From an uncultured Flammeovirgaceae bacterium (GTDB lineage Bacteria; Bacteroidota; Bacteroidia; Cytophagales; Cyclobacteriaceae), in the NCBI GenBank assembly GCA_937883755.1, contig CAKZYA010000060.1, forward strand, positions 186,001 through 250,000: a DNA stretch of 64,000 bases, written 5' to 3'. The notes beneath the pieces are model-generated. The model made no database searches and was not told the origin of the DNA. It was given only the letters and a program-made list of their open reading frames with translations. A program made the position numbers and the translations under genes. Numbering within the stretch: the stretch's first letter is position 1; the number at the start of each line of letters is the position of its first letter. Below are positions 31,901-41,700 of the stretch, piece by piece.

Positions 31901-32614
31901 TTTGAGGTTCTTCTTAATGGCTTAGAAAGCATTCTTTTGTCGGGAGATGCCAATGACTACAAACTCTATAACCTTGCCGATGGCGAAGCCCTAGATTCAG
32001 GGCGCTACGAAATCATTACTTGGCAAAAGCGAGGTATCACCCATATCTCTATTCCCGAAAACTACGCTATTGATACCAGCACGGTGGCTAGTTCACCAGG
32101 TGGAGGGGGTAGCCCTGGTGGTGGGGGCGGCAGTTCAGCAACGTTTGGCACAGTAGTTAACGGCACCACCAATGGAGATGATTTCACCTCTGACCCTTCG
32201 GGTATCTCGGATTGGGTAGCCTATGCTGAGATTACTGAAAAACTAGCTGAAAATACTGATGGTTCCATTCAAATTGAAATTGATGATCCTAGTAAGCGAG
32301 TGGCACTCAAAGCTACTTCTACGGATGCTTATGCAGCCAATCCGGGCATCATGACCTGGACAAGCTCGAGTCAGTTCTATGCGAAGAACCCCTCTACGGT
32401 CGGCGGAGATGCTGCTGAAGCAGGGGACTTGCTTCGCTTGAGTAGGGCCGGGACCGTGCTCATCTTTGAGTATTCTGAAGATAGCGGTTCCAACTGGACA
32501 ACGATCACCACCCGAGACTTAGGAGATGGCCGGGAGCTATTCTTCTGGGTAGCGGCTCGCGATAATAGTGCCTCAGCACTCAATGTAACGGTAACCGGAA
32601 CAATAGCAAAATAA
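28919..32614 (+). CDS. Large tail-fibre or tailspike-like protein with signal peptide
   Basis: 1231 aa. It begins with a clear Sec signal peptide (MRFLKILCGILLLISLVWD, cleavage probably after VRAQA), odd for a virion protein. Residues ~240-340 carry fibre-type repeats (ALADGSVTNIKIADDAVDSF, IANNAVIGEKIADNAIAEVK). From ~430 to 740 there is a pectate-lyase-type right-handed beta helix (QKAIDEADALY, VHIPYGSYWTTNPFTLG, HKRIFGIGPQGTRIIAH). The C-terminal part has Gly-rich linkers and a LamG-like or concanavalin-like region. Likely a polysaccharide-cleaving or -binding fibre. Starts in TAATG overlap with the previous gene. Confidence 0.7.
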   Translation: MRFLKILCGILLLISLVWDEVRAQAVIDSTATKEELLNRTISDGLWNRYDYGVNIIYHIHTVSDSLIRILATKDSLQFYYTIAKADSIINNYRRLDSLITLDAIDPEGATLGYVPAVGPGNTVVWTEPATGGGTGDMQQSIYDTDGNGVVEQVESFAYGNLSGVPTEFPPSAHAHTVSNISDAGNLATLDSAAWTTLSKAVRDSILVRFSGSYNDLDDLPSLGVLSGNDSVLWDHLSQRVKDSIEVVAVGGSIPGLQDSLSNKVNLAALDTMVTDAELAAVSGGALADGSVTNIKIADDAVDSFKIANNAVIGEKIADNAIAEVKLSGLVQTKLNAYTSKLDIADTTALARKTQLLAKLDTSNHRYTVSASVSGNTIILNQSTGDVITIEDIPIITQEEQIKLANQYIIPQLYAFGEAIGDGSSHPLSNLIPGTFADLADAQTYYSNATAVTDELGGLCIQKAIDEADALYQTNNFAPIVHIPYGSYWTTNPFTLGHHKRIFGIGPQGTRIIAHAAMTTMLRLDEQRGFYEHHMSVRGIYFDGNHLADNLLEAQNVNENAIFDDLWLMRFRGRGFWSRSPQYATPANPINYSLSNIHAIASDQVDAIAGIHLDDGTGERVRLSNITINALNENVDGSSCILIDAGGSLLAQIENIHLEGATVGIRMNRGISTIKAVTGHSTVDTVAFFDRTGSNQGAGSIEMVTLAGSTVASAYEEDTRSRSHSSNLIGSDFIGANKFSLTSTSVSATPFDVTGGIGQTADIARFYSPNLTNWTGFDAEGRLYDYRYNPGVRLMSRNTSVGLDLWYHSDSDQLYLTRVNQGDPASSAANGTPLFRKGREAMGTTYTPNVSRHNQTNQRTGGANTTTLPNSLPGGYVTFFLQNDAAGVITFQAELGATVNAGGSALTTNGNGAFVRAEVLRNPDDVSAEWILSGDLTGTGGGGGGSLTITETPIASNTITIDLSTNRQTSATYDATGDVTFTVPASGQVDGNEYQFEVLLNGLESILLSGDANDYKLYNLADGEALDSGRYEIITWQKRGITHISIPENYAIDTSTVASSPGGGGSPGGGGGSSATFGTVVNGTTNGDDFTSDPSGISDWVAYAEITEKLAENTDGSIQIEIDDPSKRVALKATSTDAYAANPGIMTWTSSSQFYAKNPSTVGGDAAEAGDLLRLSRAGTVLIFEYSEDSGSNWTTITTRDLGDGRELFFWVAARDNSASALNVTVTGTIAK

Positions 32615-35600
32615 TGCGATACCTGTTTCTTCTACTGATTTTTCTTAGTCAGCTCACCCTAGATAGCTACTGCCAGCAGGTAGGTGCATTCCGGGCAAAG
32701 CGATACATTCCCTTTGACCAGGCTAACATCATTGTCGATGGCAATAGCCTATCAACCTCAGCGGGGACGGGGATTGCTTGGCCAGCGAAGATGGATGCAA
32801 TTCATCCTTTTGATGCTAATAGTGCAACCATCACCAATATTGCTGTCAGCGGACAGAATACAAGGAACATGCTCGCTGATGCAGCTAGTCAAGTAGATGG
32901 TGCCTTTGATGAGAGTAAGGTGAATGTAGTCATCGCTTGGGAGATTAGAAACGATATCGTCGCAGGGCAAACCATTCAGCAAGCGTTAGATAGTTTTGAA
33001 CAGTACTGCAGCGAACGCAGAGAAGCCGGGTTTTACGTAGTGGTACTAACCCTGACCCCTAGCTGGCGTGATGATTACGGCGTTGGTGGTGAGGTAGGAT
33101 ACAATCAGTTGGAAGCAGATCGACTAGCTGTTAATGACAGTCTTCGGAAGTACCATAAGAACTACTCGGATTTACTCATTGATATTGGCGATCATCCCCA
33201 GTTAGGGCAAACGGGGGCGAATGAACCGGACGGATGGCAGTTCTCGGATGGGCGCATGGGACCAACCACGCTCTATCACGATGGCACTCACTTTACGGAT
33301 GCAGGCAAGGATCTGATTGCAGCCATGGTACGGGGTAAGCTTTTGGGGATGAGTTATAAGTTAAAGCCAGATAGTGTGGTTACTCCCGCTTCTGAGCTAA
33401 TTGCTTTCAGCCCTGAGCAAATCCGCATGGATAACATCCAGCTAGTAGAAACGGAGTGGAATCGGGGCAATATGTGGGATGGAGTGCTTGACGATAATAT
33501 CTCAGTTGGTTACGAAGACTGGTACGACAAACCTCGCTTTGAGGGGGATAGCGCGGGAATGCAGTATATGCGCTGGTTTGGTGGCAGAGTTGTCGTTGAT
33601 AGCATTGGTATCTACCACACCGGAGATTCTTACGACCTGATATTTCAGAAGTCACTCAACCCGGTAGATACAGCGTTTAGAACATTTCTGACAGTGAATT
33701 CTGCTGGATTTAACAATCAGTGGACGTACCATGATATTGTCAATGATACCCTAGAGTACTTACAGTTAACGGTGCAAAACCGTAATCTGAAAACCCCGGA
33801 TGACATCGCGGTATATGGCCACTACATTGATACTCCCGATTATGACTATCCAGCAGCTACCGAAAACAATACTCGACCCCTATTCAAGGATTTTCTAGGC
33901 ATCAACACTTTTTTCAATAACTATACAGTCGATTCTACTGCTGATGAAAATGTAGAAGAATATAGGCTATACCAGGATGCTCGCTATTTTATGACTGATA
34001 CCGTAGAGTATGGGCAAGAGCTGTACGGTCATGCCGACCCTAACGTACGGGCAAGCTTCACTAAACTAGCGGGGCAAGGCACAGTGTATCTGAACCCAAA
34101 AGCGGGAAGCTACCAGTGTTATAACTGCTTTGAGTATACCAGCCCTAATTTGCGGGTCGTAGAAACCGGTGCGGGGGCAAATGTGACGATTACCCATAAC
34201 TTGAACTCAAAGATTTATGGGGTGAACGCCCATTTAGCCTCGGATACCAGTGTACAGATCACGCCCGCGGGTGGACTAGTGACAAGAAATCTCAATGATG
34301 CCATCTTTCCAGTTCCGGCACAATACCAAGGAGAAGATCTAATCTTCAAGGTAGCGGACGAGTCTAGGTTCTCGGGTAATAGAAAATTTATTGACAACGA
34401 ACACTGGAACGGGTTTGCATACGATGCCTGGGATATGTACGCGACAGCCGTCTATCACTACGTAGCCATCTACGGTTTTGGGGACATTAACGGAGGCGAC
34501 GTAACCGAAGGCAATAAGCTTACGAAGCTACGATTAGAAGATACTTCTACTCCAGTCAATCAAGGGAAGATTGAATACATTTTGATCGGTAACGAACTGC
34601 AACTGAATTGGGAGGATGAAGATGCTTTCCACAACGTGCAGGAGGTATTTAATCTAATAGTAGCCACCTACGAGGCTGCCAAATTAGCCGACCCTGGAAT
34701 AAAGGTCATCCTTGGGCCATCCCATCAGCATAATCCTGCATTTTACGAAAGGCTTATCAGAAGCTCTATTGCGCTGCGCGGGGAGAACAATTTTCCCTGG
34801 GACGGTTGGTCTTTCAATCACTACTCTAACGATGCTCAAGGTGAGCAGAACGGAGCCAGTACCCGAGGGGTACACCCGGAGGGAGACATAGCAATTAGTA
34901 AGATTCAGCAATTAATTGACTTAAAAGAAGCGTGGTGCCCAACGATTGAGCTATTCATTGGGGAATATGGCTATGACACGAATGGTTCTAAACAGCAGGT
35001 TAATTCAGTGGGTAGTCTATCTCAGAATGAAATGCAAGGAGCGTTACTGCTTCGCTCAGTGCTCGAGTACTTGCGTATTGGGGGCATTGATGGTACCTTT
35101 CAGTACATGATTAGAGACGTGACAAACAACAACAATAACACGTTTGTCTACAATAATTCAGGGCTTACCTACTCACTCAATAATGATCTAAACCCCAAGT
35201 TTGCTTGGTATGCTTTTAAGCAGTTTAAAGACTTGATTGGTAACTATACATACGAGTCTACAACGGTGGCTGCTGACTCTATGCATACCGCTCAGTTTGA
35301 TAGTTCGGGCGTGAAAGCCTACGTCGTTTGGATGGGTACGTATAGCGATAGTGTACTAACGAACGTTACTTTACCCATTGACGCGGGGCTTACGCAGGTG
35401 GTAGAGGCGGTAATTGATTCCACTAGCATTACAGCAACACTTACTGACCTGACAGTTACTTCTAATCAGGTGACAATTAACGTCAACGAAATTCCTCGGA
35501 TTATTAAGTCAGGCGTAGCTCCTGTGGGTGTCCCCCCTTCCAATATTGCTCTATCCAATCAATCAATTGCCGAAAATTCGGCTAACGGAACGGTGATTGG

Positions 35601-37923
35601 CGCCCTATCCGCCGATGGGGATACACCCATCACATTCACCTTAAAAACCGTAGACGACTATGCGAATTACAGTATTAGTGGTAGTGATCTTACAGTTAAT
35701 ACCGGACTTGATTACGAGACGAATCCGTCGGATAATATTACAGTGGTTGCAACGAATGATGAAGCGTCGGTCGAAGCGAGTTTTACAATAACGATTACCG
35801 ATGTCAATGAGAGTTATATAGCACCGACAGCCTTCACCCATGGCACCGAGAGTTTCACTGGTAATGGGAATATCAGTGGTGAGACGGTGTACTATAATGT
35901 TTTTACTCCTGACAATATCACCAATAGCGACTTGGTATTTATTGATTTAGCAGGGTATTCATTTCGAGATAATGCCAGCACTGGAAATGTAGCCAGGGGA
36001 GGCGCAACCCTTTCTCAAATGATCGACGCTGATACTCCTGCTTCTGGTGATTACGCGCATGTTTGGGACTGTGCTGCGGTGTTAACTGTACAATCGAGGG
36101 TTTGGACGCGCCAGCAGTACGGAGATGGAGCTTATCAGGCGTTAGCGGATTGGGCTAGTAAAAACGGTAAAACGGTAGCTAACTTAGATGTAGTGGTCGT
36201 TGGTATGTCCTACGGAGGAGAAGCGGCTAACTATTTCACCAATGACTATGCTGATCAGTTCAACCGGATCATTCACTGTTCAGTACATCCGCAGGAAGAG
36301 GAGTTGCTACCTGCCAACCGCTCAGCCTTGTGGGGAACCGATGTTGATGTAGCATATTTCCTAAGCTCTACCGGAGATAGCAACCCGTCTACCTTACCTG
36401 ATGTGGTGGTAGACTGGTCAACGGGCACCGATGCGGACGGAGCGGATACTAGATTATATATTTCTAACGGAGGGGTTATTGGTGGGCATGCTGGAGCAAA
36501 TGATGAGTGGTTTGTTATTTCAGGAAAACTCGCTGATTACGATTGGAGTGATACGAATCCTAGCGGTAACATGACGGGTAACGCAACTTATACCCCACCT
36601 AATACCATTGCTCAACAGGTCTACGATCCCTACGACAAGAATATGGTCGAGGAGTTCTACGAAGACTTGAATATAACAAACACTGGCTTCCAAGTGATTC
36701 TCCCTGCTAATGTTGCTCCGACAAATTTAGCCTTGTCCAATAGTGCGATCAATGAGAATCTAACGGGGTTTGTCGGTACGTTAAGTGCTGATGGCTTTCC
36801 TGCACCGACGTTTGCTATTAGCGGAGGAGCTGACCAAACGGACTTTACGCTGGTGAATAGTAATGAGCTTCATCTTTTGAACGCGAAAGATTTTGAAGTA
36901 GACGATATCACCCTAGAAGTACAAGTGACTGCTTCCAATACCGAGGCACCCGATGCTGTTCTGACCTTTACCATCAATATCCTGGATGTAGCCGAAGGTG
37001 GCGGAGGAAGTTACGCCAAAGCCTTCGGGGCAAACTTTGGCCGAACGGTGGGCGATGCTGGCTTTGCGGACTTTGTAAACCTTTCTGACGGTTCGGCTGA
37101 ATGGGCTTCGGGTGATATTCAGGGGTCTGGCATGGAACTGCATAAAGCCAATACCCATATCATCAATGGGTATTACGATAACTTTGGGGTTAATGTCGCC
37201 GGAGATATTAGTCCAGCGGATGTGAATAGATCATTTTGGCGAAGAAACGATCCAATCACCGGGCCATTAGAATTGACTGTGAGAAACGTTACAGGAACAC
37301 CACTGAACGATGGTGATAATGTCCGGGTGAAGCTGGTGATTGCTGACGATAGAGGAAGTGCTATTAACTGTACGGTGATTGTAGAAGGGGTAACAGTCAA
37401 TCATAATGCAGAAGACAATGTGAATGCGCTGGTAGTGGATGTAGTAGTCGGAGCGGATAATGATATAGATATATCCATTGATCAGACCTCGGATGCCAGT
37501 TGGGGTAAGTTCATAAACGCTTTAGAGGTGCATTTGGAGAATAGCTTTGCTTGGTGGCAGTTGGTGTTGATGCTAGGGTTTTGGCTGGGTAGTATAGCAC
37601 GAGCAAATTTCATCCAAAAAGTTTCTGACAACGTGCGCCTGAGAAGGCACAAGATTATACATTACTACTTTCTGTTCTTGAGTAGAAATATTCATTGTCG
37701 AGCGATAATATGGTTTAGTGCGGTCAATAATTTCGTCATGGAACTTAACCTCAATATAGCTAGGGCGCATTGCTACATCCTCAAAGCTTGTATACCAGCC
37801 AAGCTCATCCTGAATACCCAAATCTTTCGCCAACTCATCTACTTTCTGATGATATTCGCTAGCCTTAGAGTGGCTGACGTAACAGGAATGCTTCAAATCA
37901 GGATCAGCAGAGAATATAGATAG
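32614..37923 (+). CDS. Giant multi-domain carbohydrate-active protein with signal peptide
   Basis: 1769 aa. Signal peptide MRYLFLLLIFLSQLTLDSYC. An SGNH/GDSL esterase-like domain (~35-250) has VDGNSLS and HDGTHFTDAG. A glycoside-hydrolase-like barrel (~420-930) has IGNELQ (acid/base Glu) and IGEYGYDT (nucleophile Glu). A cadherin-like repeat (~970-1065) is followed by an alpha/beta-hydrolase region with GMSYGGE (~1197), another cadherin-like repeat (~1370-1460) and a malectin-like beta domain (~1470-1640). The last ~115 residues (FAWWQLVLMLGFWLGSIAR onward) do not resemble any domain. They are antisense to the gene at 37573-37947, so the original stop was probably lost. Confidence 0.7.
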   Translation: MRYLFLLLIFLSQLTLDSYCQQVGAFRAKRYIPFDQANIIVDGNSLSTSAGTGIAWPAKMDAIHPFDANSATITNIAVSGQNTRNMLADAASQVDGAFDESKVNVVIAWEIRNDIVAGQTIQQALDSFEQYCSERREAGFYVVVLTLTPSWRDDYGVGGEVGYNQLEADRLAVNDSLRKYHKNYSDLLIDIGDHPQLGQTGANEPDGWQFSDGRMGPTTLYHDGTHFTDAGKDLIAAMVRGKLLGMSYKLKPDSVVTPASELIAFSPEQIRMDNIQLVETEWNRGNMWDGVLDDNISVGYEDWYDKPRFEGDSAGMQYMRWFGGRVVVDSIGIYHTGDSYDLIFQKSLNPVDTAFRTFLTVNSAGFNNQWTYHDIVNDTLEYLQLTVQNRNLKTPDDIAVYGHYIDTPDYDYPAATENNTRPLFKDFLGINTFFNNYTVDSTADENVEEYRLYQDARYFMTDTVEYGQELYGHADPNVRASFTKLAGQGTVYLNPKAGSYQCYNCFEYTSPNLRVVETGAGANVTITHNLNSKIYGVNAHLASDTSVQITPAGGLVTRNLNDAIFPVPAQYQGEDLIFKVADESRFSGNRKFIDNEHWNGFAYDAWDMYATAVYHYVAIYGFGDINGGDVTEGNKLTKLRLEDTSTPVNQGKIEYILIGNELQLNWEDEDAFHNVQEVFNLIVATYEAAKLADPGIKVILGPSHQHNPAFYERLIRSSIALRGENNFPWDGWSFNHYSNDAQGEQNGASTRGVHPEGDIAISKIQQLIDLKEAWCPTIELFIGEYGYDTNGSKQQVNSVGSLSQNEMQGALLLRSVLEYLRIGGIDGTFQYMIRDVTNNNNNTFVYNNSGLTYSLNNDLNPKFAWYAFKQFKDLIGNYTYESTTVAADSMHTAQFDSSGVKAYVVWMGTYSDSVLTNVTLPIDAGLTQVVEAVIDSTSITATLTDLTVTSNQVTINVNEIPRIIKSGVAPVGVPPSNIALSNQSIAENSANGTVIGALSADGDTPITFTLKTVDDYANYSISGSDLTVNTGLDYETNPSDNITVVATNDEASVEASFTITITDVNESYIAPTAFTHGTESFTGNGNISGETVYYNVFTPDNITNSDLVFIDLAGYSFRDNASTGNVARGGATLSQMIDADTPASGDYAHVWDCAAVLTVQSRVWTRQQYGDGAYQALADWASKNGKTVANLDVVVVGMSYGGEAANYFTNDYADQFNRIIHCSVHPQEEELLPANRSALWGTDVDVAYFLSSTGDSNPSTLPDVVVDWSTGTDADGADTRLYISNGGVIGGHAGANDEWFVISGKLADYDWSDTNPSGNMTGNATYTPPNTIAQQVYDPYDKNMVEEFYEDLNITNTGFQVILPANVAPTNLALSNSAINENLTGFVGTLSADGFPAPTFAISGGADQTDFTLVNSNELHLLNAKDFEVDDITLEVQVTASNTEAPDAVLTFTINILDVAEGGGGSYAKAFGANFGRTVGDAGFADFVNLSDGSAEWASGDIQGSGMELHKANTHIINGYYDNFGVNVAGDISPADVNRSFWRRNDPITGPLELTVRNVTGTPLNDGDNVRVKLVIADDRGSAINCTVIVEGVTVNHNAEDNVNALVVDVVVGADNDIDISIDQTSDASWGKFINALEVHLENSFAWWQLVLMLGFWLGSIARANFIQKVSDNVRLRRHKIIHYYFLFLSRNIHCRAIIWFSAVNNFVMELNLNIARAHCYILKACIPAKLILNTQIFRQLIYFLMIFASLRVADVTGMLQIRISREYR

Positions 37924-37947
37924 TAAAAGGATAAATAGATAGCGCAT
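37573..37947 (-). CDS. Exported small protein (antisense overlap with fibre gene)
   Basis: 124 aa from the ATG at 37947 (MRYLFILLLSIFSADPDLKHSC); the frame extends to 38145 but that would cover the divergent gene at 37981. The N-terminus is a hydrophobic signal sequence and the rest a soluble domain (SKASEYHQKVDELAKDLGIQ, FHDEIIDRTKPYYRSTMNIS, YNLVPSQAHVVRNFLDEICS). The first residues closely resemble those of the 32614 protein. It overlaps the fibre gene's 3' end on the opposite strand by ~350 bp and is 33 bp from the divergent 37981 gene. No family recognised. Confidence 0.6.
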   Translation of the reverse strand: MRYLFILLLSIFSADPDLKHSCYVSHSKASEYHQKVDELAKDLGIQDELGWYTSFEDVAMRPSYIEVKFHDEIIDRTKPYYRSTMNISTQEQKVVMYNLVPSQAHVVRNFLDEICSCYTTQPKP

Positions 37948-37980
37948 AGAGTAAAGATAGTGAAAAAATATAAGTAAGAG

Positions 37981-38727
37981 ATGTTTAAGATAATTTGGAA
38001 TCCGATAAATGAAGCGTTCAAAAATGTTAAAAATCGCTATCAGTATCGAATATTTATTTGGGTGCTGATCTTGGCAACCGTTGCCTTTGTAGTAACAAAA
38101 GTATCGGAGGCGCAAATTGAGATGGCCAAAGAGCGAAGTAATCATAACACGAAAGTTTATGGCGATCTAGACGATATGGTCGATCTAATCCAACTCCGCC
38201 TGAGCACACACCCGAAGTATGATGTAATTCGTAGCATGATACTTTATGCCCATAATGAAGATGCGATCATCAATCCATTTGAAAACGTGCATGTGGTGGT
38301 CACGCATGAGGGTGTACATGGAGATTATAGAAAGATTAAAGCTAACTGGGACATTGATAATGACCGATTGATGTCAGACGGACTACGGAATGTGATTGGA
38401 GAAGCCATGAATCGTAAGGGTTACGATAATAAATACTACTACATACCCGACATCGTGAATGCTCCTGATTTGGATGGTGGGAATTACGGGCTACTCCCTT
38501 CTTCAAAAGGTAAAAGTGCGATTATCTATTACATCGATACCAAAGCAGAAGTCAAAACTTGGCTAGACTATTTGAATCCCTTCTATTTTAACGAAGCAGA
38601 AAACCCAAAAGCCCGAATGCTCTTCTTGCTGGTTGTTTTTGATACAGTAGGCGTGAAGCAATACAATGAAGGTATTGTTCCAATTGTGGAAGATTACCGA
38701 GATAGAATATATAATATAATTAATTAA
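37981..38727 (+). CDS. Single-span membrane protein of unknown function
   Basis: 248 aa. Residues 23-44 form a transmembrane helix (RIFIWVLILATVAFVVTKVS), followed by a heptad-like stretch and a globular alpha/beta domain (VHVVVTHEGVHGDYRKIKAN, MLFLLVVFDTVGV). Located between fibre genes together with the exported protein at 37573, it may be a moron that alters the host envelope or excludes other phages. This is only a suggestion from membrane topology and location. Confidence 0.6.
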   Translation: MFKIIWNPINEAFKNVKNRYQYRIFIWVLILATVAFVVTKVSEAQIEMAKERSNHNTKVYGDLDDMVDLIQLRLSTHPKYDVIRSMILYAHNEDAIINPFENVHVVVTHEGVHGDYRKIKANWDIDNDRLMSDGLRNVIGEAMNRKGYDNKYYYIPDIVNAPDLDGGNYGLLPSSKGKSAIIYYIDTKAEVKTWLDYLNPFYFNEAENPKARMLFLLVVFDTVGVKQYNEGIVPIVEDYRDRIYNIIN

Positions 38728-38731
38728 GCGG

Positions 38732-41700
38732 ATGGCTGAGCAAAAAAATACTGGAAGCCTCGTTCAGAGCACGATTGATACAGTTCGCCCGAGCGACACC
38801 TATGCTACTCACCGTAGTAGAAAAGGGGAGGGTGGGCCATTTTCAGTCCGTAACCTAGAAGGGCTTCAGCAAATCCCCTTTGACCGCTTATACCATGATT
38901 GCTACTGCACCGTACAAGAAAATAGCGAGGCAAGCATTCCTCGCACCATGTACGTGCTCAAAAAACTACCCATAGAGTATCTTCCTGATCCCGGAGTTGA
39001 TGTCTATGATAAGCCGGGACCTGATGAATGGAGTAACTATCGAATCATTGATATATCACTCGATGAATCTCATGAAGGGTTCTTTCTTAACTTCTGGAAG
39101 ATTGCATGGCAAGATGACACTTTTGATTTAGCCTATGACGAGGAGTTTGCCCCTGACTACGATGGGTCTTACTATACCGATAACGATCTTCCTGAAAGCT
39201 CGGTACCTCCGTTTCCATATGATAAAGATGCCGCTTGGAATGCTGCGAATTGGTCGCAGGCGTATGACCCTTCTATTCACGAGTGGAAGCGAGTACGTTG
39301 GGGAAATAGCGCGCCTTCTTTACCCTTCCGGGTCACTAGTGATTACGAGGTAGGGGATATTCCGAATTTCTTGTTTCGCTGGTATCTGACGCAGCAAGGA
39401 AAGCCGCCGAAGCCGAAATTTATGGCTCCGGATAACATCAACCCGAATAGCCAGCCCCCTGACTGGTTTGATACGCCCCCTGAGAAACCCGATGGAGATT
39501 ATCAGCTCTGGGAGCTCCGGGGTATTCTCAACTACGCTGGAGTATTAAAACGACCTTGGCAAGAGCCGGTACAAGTTCCAATCAACGGGGACTTAGTGCG
39601 CTACTCTGTCAACAACTCACCTGACCCGAGTGGGATTGTTGATACATTAACCGCGGCCACAACCAGTTCGCCAGGGGACTCAGCACTACTCAATGCTGGC
39701 TGGTTTGCTACGCCTCACCCCAAATATTCGTATCGGGCGACCCGAAGAAAGATTGATCAAGCCGAGTATTCTACGTGGAATATTGAGCGAATTGGTCAGG
39801 AAACCTCCGAGCGAACGATCTTTATCTACCGCAACTTTCCTGAAAAGCTTGCTAACTATATTCTTAACAATCCTGACGAAGAGTTTGAAATTAGTGAAGG
39901 AGGGGATGGTCAACCTTTTCGTCCGCAAGTGGACCGGCCAGAGAAGTGGACAGATAAACCTGATCCTAATCCGATGGCTGGCTGGATCCCTTTTGAGATT
40001 CAAGCGAATTTTTCAGCAGGGGGAAGGCGGATAACTCCATGGAGTGACCCTATTCCCAAGACGGCTAGTGACTTAGTGATTGGTAGTATTACTAGTGATC
40101 GGGGAAACAGCTTTCGATTTCGCCCTAATCAAGAGCCTACCCGAGAGTTCACCCAAATCACCCTAACAGCCAATTTAGTTCGGGGTAAGCTATTACTTAA
40201 TGGTGTAGAAGATATTGCTTACGACTGGCGTAGAATCAATAATGGAGGTAGCGCTCAAGATACTGTATTTGGCACAGACAGAACAGTAGTAATTACACCG
40301 GATGATGTAAATGGCAGTGCTATTTTTGAGTGCCAGATGCGCCACACTGTTAAAGGTATTATTAACTTTTTTACTGAGCGATACGAAATATTAGACATTG
40401 CTGATGGGGCTGATGCAAAAGAGCTGACTATTAAAACGAATACAGCAATTTTCTTCACCAAAGAAGGTAATACAACCCCAAGCACAGTAACCTTAGAAGG
40501 TTTTGCTAAAAATATTTTGCATGGCACATTAGCCTTCACCTGGTCATACCGAAATGGCCAAGATAGTATTGCTGATGGCCCTTGGACAGACTTGATTGAC
40601 CAGACGGCTAAAGTAACACTGCCTTCCACTGAGTTTTTAGATCAGTTAGGAGCCACCGACTTTGTAGAGTATCGATGCCGGGTATTAGAAACGAACACCA
40701 ATGCTATCTATGAAGATCGGCTTACGGTGTCTCATCAGGATTTAGAAGATGGCATTCTTTCCTATTCAGTCGTACTATCTAATCCTCAGCACACCATTCC
40801 GACTCGGGAGGATGGTACGTTAATCAATAATTTAGTACTGGATAGTGCTTTTACTTCCTATCAGATATTTGAGGAAGGAACAGATGTTACCTCAGATTAT
40901 GATTCGGTAACAACCAATATTCAAAAAACCTTAGCTGCTGGGGCTGATAACTCCAATGATCAAGTAGCTATATCTGTGGATACCAACACAAAGCGGATTC
41001 TAGTTACCTCGTGGGGTGCTAAGGTACAAGAAGCTAATGTTCAGATCACCTTTGAAGATATAGGTAACGTAGACCGCTACCCGCTGCAGCGTAATTTCAA
41101 GCTCATCCGGCAGACAGGGTACGGATCAATCATTGTCGCCGATATTGATGTAGCGGATGATAGTCCTAGTAATGGATTTGTCTTTTTCCCAGGAGACACC
41201 GCTGACAAAGACTTAACGGTCGTGGTATACAGTAACGGTTTAGAAGTAGATGACCTGACTGGTTGGACGATTGACTGGGATGCGGAAGGTAGTACCGGTA
41301 GTGGGGAAACCTTTACTGTCACTCCTGAGATGGTGGATAGTAAGCTCACTGTAAAAGTAACGGTCACCAATCCTGAAGGATCTCAAGTGGCACGTAAGGC
41401 TTTTATTACTGAGCTTGCCGATGCTGAAGGCATGGTCTTCTTACATCATCCGGGTATTGCTAAGCCTGATACGCCCACACTGCCTTATGAGGAATATATT
41501 TTTGTTGAAGAAGACTTACGAGTGACAGGCATTCATCAAGCGAATGAACCTATTTGGTTGTATAAGTTTGATGTCAATTATAACTACACCTTCAACTTTG
41601 TAAAAGGCGGAGGGGCTGGCTGGGATATCATCGCCAAACGACTAGATGGCTCTATAGATGAAATTCAAACGAATCTTACATTCCCTAATGGAGCAACGGG

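Noticed and set aside
37948-38145. N-terminal extension of the exported protein to 38145
   Set aside because: It would overlap the divergent gene at 37981 and place the signal peptide internally; the ATG at 37947 gives a proper signal sequence.
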